A DNA stretch of 64,000 nucleotides from Bifidobacterium colobi. GTDB taxonomy: Bacteria > Actinomycetota > Actinomycetes > Actinomycetales > Bifidobacteriaceae. The stretch spans positions 1-64,000 of the forward strand of contig NZ_JAFEJU010000005.1 in the NCBI RefSeq assembly GCF_018555455.1. Reading direction: 5' to 3'. The first letter of the stretch is position 1, and every line of letters starts with the position of its first letter. A program made the position numbers and the translations under genes. Shown here piece by piece: positions 59,427-64,000 of this stretch. Under the pieces are notes generated by a model. The model was not told the origin of the DNA. It made no database searches and worked only from the letters and a program-made list of their open reading frames with translations.

Positions 59427-61682
59427 ATGGCGCAGACACACCATAAAGCTACCATTTATGACATCGCCCGCGAAGCCGGAGTCAATCCCTCGACAGTGTC
59501 CCGCGCGTTAAGCCAACCCGGCAGGGTGGCGGCCAAAACCGAGTTCCGCATCCGCAGCATCGCCGAGCAGCTCGGCTATCTGACACGAGCCCAGCAGACA
59601 TCCAGCGAATCACTGCCCTCTACCGGCATGGTTGCGGCCATCGTGCCGACGTTGGCCAATCCGTTGTATGCCGACATGCTCGGTGCTCTGCAACGCAGGC
59701 TTGTTACCAAGGGTTATGGTCTGATCACGTTGAACACCGATCAGAAACCCGCCATGGAGCGCAAAGCCATGTCATATGTGATGCGCAATGTGGATGGCGT
59801 AGCTTTGATCTCATCAAGGTTGAGCGAACCTGATATTCGCCGTATCATGCTGGTTCGTCCGATTATTCTGCTCAATCGTACGGCACCCGGCTTGAGCAGC
59901 GTCACAGTGGATATGGCTCGAGCCATCGATGATGCGGTGCATACGCTCAAAGAGACCGGGCACTCGTCCATTACCTATCTAGCCGGCCCCGCCAGCTCAT
60001 GGTCGAATGAATACCGACGCCGGTATATTCGATCCGCCGCATTCCGCTACGACATGACATATCGCGTGGTACGAGAATGTGAGCCGAGCGTCGCCGGAGG
60101 CAAGGCGGCCGTCGAACAGTACCTTATACGCCCCACGGATGCCGTGATCGCGTTCAACGATGAGCTTGCGGCCGGATTCATCGCCGCTGCTCGCCGCAAT
60201 GGACTGCGCATTCCTGAAGATGTTTCCGTGATTGGTTTCGACAATACGCGCATGTCTTCGCTGCTGACGCCTACGCTCAGCACCATCGACATGAAAGCGG
60301 CACAGTTGGCCGAACATGCTGCGGATGCTCTGGTGAGCGCCATTCGCAACCCCGAGGGCATGCGCCCTGAGCCGATCATCTTAACAGCCGATTTCGTAAA
60401 ACGTGATTCGTTGAACGCGCATAAGCGTTCCACAATGAAGCTGGGTCCGTATGCGGAGATTCGACGTTCGAGCGACACCATCGTGCTCACCATGCTGTCG
60501 AATGCGTTCAACGAGACCATGCCGCGCATTAACGAGTTCATGCGCACGCATCCGCATATCGTGATCGATCCGATTGAAGGCCGTACGCAGGAGAACACGC
60601 TGTCGCTGTACTGGGAGCGTGTGATTAATCATCGTTCGGTGCCGGACATCATCAACGTGGAGCGCACTGCACTCCCCCAGCTGGCGGCTTCCGGCGCACT
60701 GCAGGACCTGTCCAGCGAGGCGATCGAACAGGAGCTCGGCCCCAAAGTGGATCGCGCGGCATGGCAGTCCGCTCATTATGCCGGCAAACTCTATGGCATT
60801 CCGGGAGATCAGTCGCAGACCGCCATGTTCTACAGGGCTGATTTATTCGATCATTACCAACTTGCCGTGCCCAATACTTGGGATGCGTTCTATGAGACCG
60901 GCGTAGCCTTGCATGCCCGCAATCCCGGCCGGTACATGGGTGTGCTTGACACCATCGATGTGCAGCATTATCTCTCGTTCTTCCGTTCGGCACGGGTGAG
61001 GCCATGGACCGTGGAGAATGACTCGACCATCATGTTCCATATGCGCAGCGACCTGGTGCGCAATGTCGCCACGTTCATTCAGCAATGCATCGACGACGGT
61101 GTGTTGAAAGCTGAACCGCTGTGGGATAACCGTTATATGCGCGCCAAATCCGGTACGTATCTCACGGTGACGTATGCGAATTGGCTGGGGAAGATTCTTT
61201 CCATGTCGTATCCCGCCGATCAGGGATTATGGAAAGTCACGCTGCCACCGGCGTTCGCCGACCCCAGTCAGGTGGCTACAGCGGAAATCGGCGGCTCAAC
61301 GTTGGCGATCAGCGCCGGATTGCCACCCAAGCGGTTGACTGCGGCGATGACGTTCCTCACATGGTTCCAGCTTGATCCGGTTTCGGTGGAATTGCGCGCG
61401 CCTGGTGGCGTGTCCGCTGCGGCCGGCTATGTGGAGGATCTGACTCGTCGCGGCACCATCGACCCGTATTTCGATCAGCCGATTTACGACGTCTACGCCA
61501 AGTCGGCGGAACGAGTCAATAGGGATTGGGATAATCTGCCGTTTTATAGTCAACTTGATGCTGAATTTGCGCGTCTGATTGTTCCGGCGCTGAGACCGGG
61601 CGGCCGCAGCCAAGATCTCTTCGACGAGTGGGAGCGACGCTTGAAGATCTATGCGGTCTCCCAAGGCTTCGCGGTGAAATAG
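59427..61682 (+). CDS. LacI-type regulator fused to a solute-binding-protein domain
   Basis: 751 residues. Residues 1-60 are a LacI HTH (ATIYDIAREAGVNPSTVSRA) and hinge; about 65-330 form the usual periplasmic-binding-like sensor core (MVAAIVPTLANPLYADMLGA, VIAFNDELAAGFIAAARRNG, VIGFDN). From about residue 345 to the end a second, MalE-like solute-binding domain follows (TIVLTMLSNAFNETMPRINE, GIPGDQSQTAMFYRADLFD, AEIGGSTLAISAG). It has no signal peptide or lipobox, so this part is cytoplasmic. The protein could sense two sugars. ATG 59427 follows GAGGGGAG. It is flanked by its probable operator. Confidence 0.88.
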   Translation: MAQTHHKATIYDIAREAGVNPSTVSRALSQPGRVAAKTEFRIRSIAEQLGYLTRAQQTSSESLPSTGMVAAIVPTLANPLYADMLGALQRRLVTKGYGLITLNTDQKPAMERKAMSYVMRNVDGVALISSRLSEPDIRRIMLVRPIILLNRTAPGLSSVTVDMARAIDDAVHTLKETGHSSITYLAGPASSWSNEYRRRYIRSAAFRYDMTYRVVRECEPSVAGGKAAVEQYLIRPTDAVIAFNDELAAGFIAAARRNGLRIPEDVSVIGFDNTRMSSLLTPTLSTIDMKAAQLAEHAADALVSAIRNPEGMRPEPIILTADFVKRDSLNAHKRSTMKLGPYAEIRRSSDTIVLTMLSNAFNETMPRINEFMRTHPHIVIDPIEGRTQENTLSLYWERVINHRSVPDIINVERTALPQLAASGALQDLSSEAIEQELGPKVDRAAWQSAHYAGKLYGIPGDQSQTAMFYRADLFDHYQLAVPNTWDAFYETGVALHARNPGRYMGVLDTIDVQHYLSFFRSARVRPWTVENDSTIMFHMRSDLVRNVATFIQQCIDDGVLKAEPLWDNRYMRAKSGTYLTVTYANWLGKILSMSYPADQGLWKVTLPPAFADPSQVATAEIGGSTLAISAGLPPKRLTAAMTFLTWFQLDPVSVELRAPGGVSAAAGYVEDLTRRGTIDPYFDQPIYDVYAKSAERVNRDWDNLPFYSQLDAEFARLIVPALRPGGRSQDLFDEWERRLKIYAVSQGFAVK

Positions 61683-61697
61683 CCTCTTCTTTTTGAT

Positions 61698-61770
61698 GTC
61701 CTCTCCAAGGGGAGCCACTAGTAAAACCGACTGAGGGGAGCCACCCGCATTGCGAGGACTCCCCTCAGTC
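61698..61770. repeat. Dispersed palindromic repeat, copy C, also a terminator
   Basis: CTCTCCAAGGGGAGCCACTA and GACTGAGGGGAG (61729-61740) are followed by the inverse CTCCCCTCAGTC (61759-61770), a perfect 12-bp stem. It lies between the convergent LacI-fusion gene and secA and can end both. Confidence 0.75.
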
Positions 61771-61835
61771 GACTGTGCTATCTGACTGTGCTCTGCCTTA
61801 CTGCTCTGCCTTACTGTGCCGCAGAGCTCAGCAGA

Positions 61836-64000
61836 TCACTTTTCGTTCTGACCGTGGCACATCTTGTACTTACGACCAGAACCGCACGGGCACGGAGCGT
61901 TCTTGCCAGTGCCCGGGAACGTACGACCATCGGCCCACGGGGTCTTCAGTTCGTCGCTCTTCGGACGCTTGGCAGCCGGAACCTTACCTTCGGCGTGGCT
62001 GATCGGAGCCGGACCGGACACCGGCAGCGTGGCGTCGCCGGCAGCGGAAGCGGCGGCGGAATCAGCGATGGCCTGCTTTTCCTCGGCGTCTTCCTCGGAT
62101 TCCTCCTCGGTTTCGCCTTCGGCGGCTTCCTCTTCGCTCTCACCGTCTTCATCCGGACCAGCGGCCACGGTTGCGGCGGAATCAGCACCATCGGAAGACT
62201 CGGAAACACCGGTTGCGCCTTCGGCGGCGGCCACGGCGGCGTCTTCATCATCGGTGGAGTTCGCATCCTGAGTGGCGGCGACCTGCTTGACGTCGATGTG
62301 GAACAGCAGCTGGACGGACTCCTCCTTGATGGCTTCGATCATGGAGTTGTACATCTGGTAGCCTTCGCGCTGGTATTCGACCAGCGGGTCGCGCTGACCC
62401 ATGCCGCGCAGACCGATGCCGTCCTTCAGGTAATCCATCTCGTAGAGGTGTTCACGCCACTTGCGGTCGAGCACGGCGAGCACCACGCGGCGTTCGAGGT
62501 CACGCAGACCGCTTTCGCCGATGGTCTTCTCGAGCTCGTCGTACTTCTCCTTGGCGTCCTTGACGATGAGGTCGCGCACGGCTTCAACGGCCTTTTCGCC
62601 CTTAAGCTTGCCGGCGGCTTCCTTGGCCTCGTCAACGGTCACCTTGGTGGGCACTACGGTGTTGAGCGCCTTGAACAGGCCGTCCCAATCCCAATCCTTG
62701 GGCTTGTCGGAACCCTTTTCGGCACCCTTGACGTAGGACTCGACGGTGTCGGCGATGAAACGCTCGATATCCTCGTGAATGTCCTCGCCCTTCAACACGG
62801 CCTGACGTTCGGAGTAGATGACGGTACGCTGCTTGTTCATCACGTCGTCGTACTTCAGCACGTTCTTACGAATCTCGTAGTTACGGGATTCCACGGCCTT
62901 CTGTGCGGTGCGCACGCCCTTGGTCACGGACTTGGATTCGATCGGCTGGCCTTCCTCCATGCCCTTGGCCATGACCTGAGCCACGAGCTGGGTGTTGAAC
63001 AGGCGCATCAGATCGTCTTCGAGGGACAGGTAGAAGCGGGATTCGCCCGGATCGCCCTGACGGCCGGAACGACCACGCAGCTGGTTGTCGATACGGCGGG
63101 ATTCGTGGCGTTCGGTGCCGAGCACGTACAGGCCGCCAAGCTTCTTGACTTCCTCGTGCTCATCCTTGACCTGGGCCTTAATCTCGTTCAAAGTGCCCGG
63201 CCAACGCTTCTCATACTCTTCCGGGGTATCTTCCGGCGAGTAGCCCTCGGCCTTGAGCTTGGCATCGGCGAGGAATTCAACGTTGCCGCCGAGCATGATA
63301 TCGGTACCACGACCGGCCATGTTGGTGGCCACGGTCACGGAGCCCTTACGACCGGCCACTGCCACGACTGCGGCTTCCTTCTCATGCTGCTTGGCGTTCA
63401 GCACCTGGTGAGGGATCTTAGCCACATCGAGCAGGGTGGAGACCACTTCGGAGCTTTCCACGGAAGCGGTACCGAGCAGCACCGGCTGGCCCTTGGCATG
63501 CCTCTTGGCCACGTCCTTGACGATGGCGGCGAGCTTCTCCTTCTTGGTACGGAAGATGAGATCGTCCTGATCCTTACGGATCATCGGCTTGTTGGTCGGA
63601 ATCGGCAGCACGCCCAGCTTGTAGGTGTTCATGAACTCGGCGGCTTCAGTTTCTGCGGTACCGGTCATGCCTGCGAGCTTGTCGTACATACGGAAGTAGT
63701 TCTGCAGGGTGATGGTGGCGAAGGTCTGGTTCTCGGCCTTGACTTCCACGCCTTCCTTAGCTTCGATGGCCTGATGCAGGCCCTCGTTGTAGCGGCGGCC
63801 CGGCAGGATACGGCCGGTGTGCTCGTCGACGATGAGCACTTCGCCCTGGGTGACGACGTAGTCCTTATCCTTGATGAACAGTTCCTTGGCCTTGATGGCG
63901 TTGTTCAGGTAACCGATTAGAGCGGTGTTTGCCGGCTCATACAGGTTGTCGATGCCGAGGAAGTCCTCGACCTTGGTGATGCCCGGATCAAGAATGCCGA
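61836..64000 (-). CDS. secA: Preprotein translocase ATPase SecA, 5' end outside the window
   Basis: The last 721 codons of SecA, the motor that pushes preproteins through SecYEG. Visible are the second nucleotide-binding domain ([15 protein letters not shown] and [17 protein letters not shown]), the helical scaffold and wing regions, an acidic Ala/Glu-rich stretch of about 80 residues before the end (for example [20 protein letters not shown]), and the C-terminal zinc motif [14 protein letters not shown] that binds SecB-like partners or ribosomes. The frame stays open to base 64000, so the first third is missing. Confidence 0.95.
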   Translation of the reverse strand, partial: GILDPGITKVEDFLGIDNLYEPANTALIGYLNNAIKAKELFIKDKDYVVTQGEVLIVDEHTGRILPGRRYNEGLHQAIEAKEGVEVKAENQTFATITLQNYFRMYDKLAGMTGTAETEAAEFMNTYKLGVLPIPTNKPMIRKDQDDLIFRTKKEKLAAIVKDVAKRHAKGQPVLLGTASVESSEVVSTLLDVAKIPHQVLNAKQHEKEAAVVAVAGRKGSVTVATNMAGRGTDIMLGGNVEFLADAKLKAEGYSPEDTPEEYEKRWPGTLNEIKAQVKDEHEEVKKLGGLYVLGTERHESRRIDNQLRGRSGRQGDPGESRFYLSLEDDLMRLFNTQLVAQVMAKGMEEGQPIESKSVTKGVRTAQKAVESRNYEIRKNVLKYDDVMNKQRTVIYSERQAVLKGEDIHEDIERFIADTVESYVKGAEKGSDKPKDWDWDGLFKALNTVVPTKVTVDEAKEAAGKLKGEKAVEAVRDLIVKDAKEKYDELEKTIGESGLRDLERRVVLAVLDRKWREHLYEMDYLKDGIGLRGMGQRDPLVEYQREGYQMYNSMIEAIKEESVQLLFHIDVKQVAATQDANSTDDEDAAVAAAEGATGVSESSDGADSAATVAAGPDEDGESEEEAAEGETEEESEEDAEEKQAIADSAAASAAGDATLPVSGPAPISHAEGKVPAAKRPKSDELKTPWADGRTFPGTGKNAPCPCGSGRKYKMCHGQNEK

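Noticed and set aside
1..64000. tRNA, rRNA or insertion-sequence transposase genes
   Set aside because: No cloverleaf with conserved T-loop, rRNA segment or transposase motif was recognised on either strand; a tRNA scan would be needed to be certain.

Overview
The window looks like a chromosomal segment of a Bifidobacterium, most likely B. longum or a close relative. The reasons are the actinobacterial gene set (SepH, a DUF4193 zinc-ribbon protein next to dut, PknB with PASTA repeats, an HrdB-type sigma factor, topoisomerase IV), the GC-rich codon use with strong AGGAGG-type ribosome sites, and carbohydrate loci built from ABC, GPH and LacI families. The species is inferred from gene content; no database was searched.

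Layout. 1-8.9 kb is core: end of a cyclophilin, the (p)ppGpp synthetase/hydrolase, dut, a DUF4193 protein, sepH, a phosphodiesterase-like protein and parC. 8.9-13.2 kb holds a small regulator/ABC-exporter operon, with a double palindrome at its promoter and a permease-ATPase fusion, followed by an orphan winged-helix regulator. 13.2-15.2 kb carries a zinc alcohol dehydrogenase and a sugar/maltose O-acetyltransferase. 15.2-29 kb is accessory: a zinc-ribbon gene behind LexA-like boxes, a holin-like remnant, a CrtC/AttH-like hydrolase split by one stop codon, two MFS transporters, a TetR regulator, an orphan ABC ATPase, small unknown proteins, a TacA-TacT-type toxin-antitoxin pair, a lone HTH protein, a methylase/specificity-like protein with an eroded catalytic motif, and a leaderless small membrane protein. 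A three-part Vsr-like protein follows at 29.1-30.0 kb.

30-50 kb returns to conserved genes: the Lhr-type helicase (with a SOS-like box at its start and a mobile-repeat copy inside the reading frame), a nine-unit 52-bp tandem array, ribokinase with an MFS permease, a membrane-anchored tripeptidyl-peptidase-like hydrolase, parE, the principal sigma factor, a DUF4192-type protein, a polyprenyl diphosphate synthase, pknB and an acyltransferase. 50.5-61.7 kb is a carbohydrate region: a binding-protein-dependent ABC transporter, trpD, a GPH-family sugar transporter, a GH115-like alpha-glucuronidase and a LacI regulator fused to a cytoplasmic solute-binding-protein domain. The same double GTTGCCA motif lies before the ABC operon and between the glycosidase and the regulator, so these are probably one regulon. 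The window ends inside secA.

The most unusual items are the LacI/solute-binding-protein fusion, the zinc-finger/HicB-like/Vsr protein next to a degenerate methylase-like gene, the exact 52-bp array upstream of lhr, and a family of short palindromic repeats (GGGGAGCTG...GACTGAGGGG) that has entered two coding sequences.
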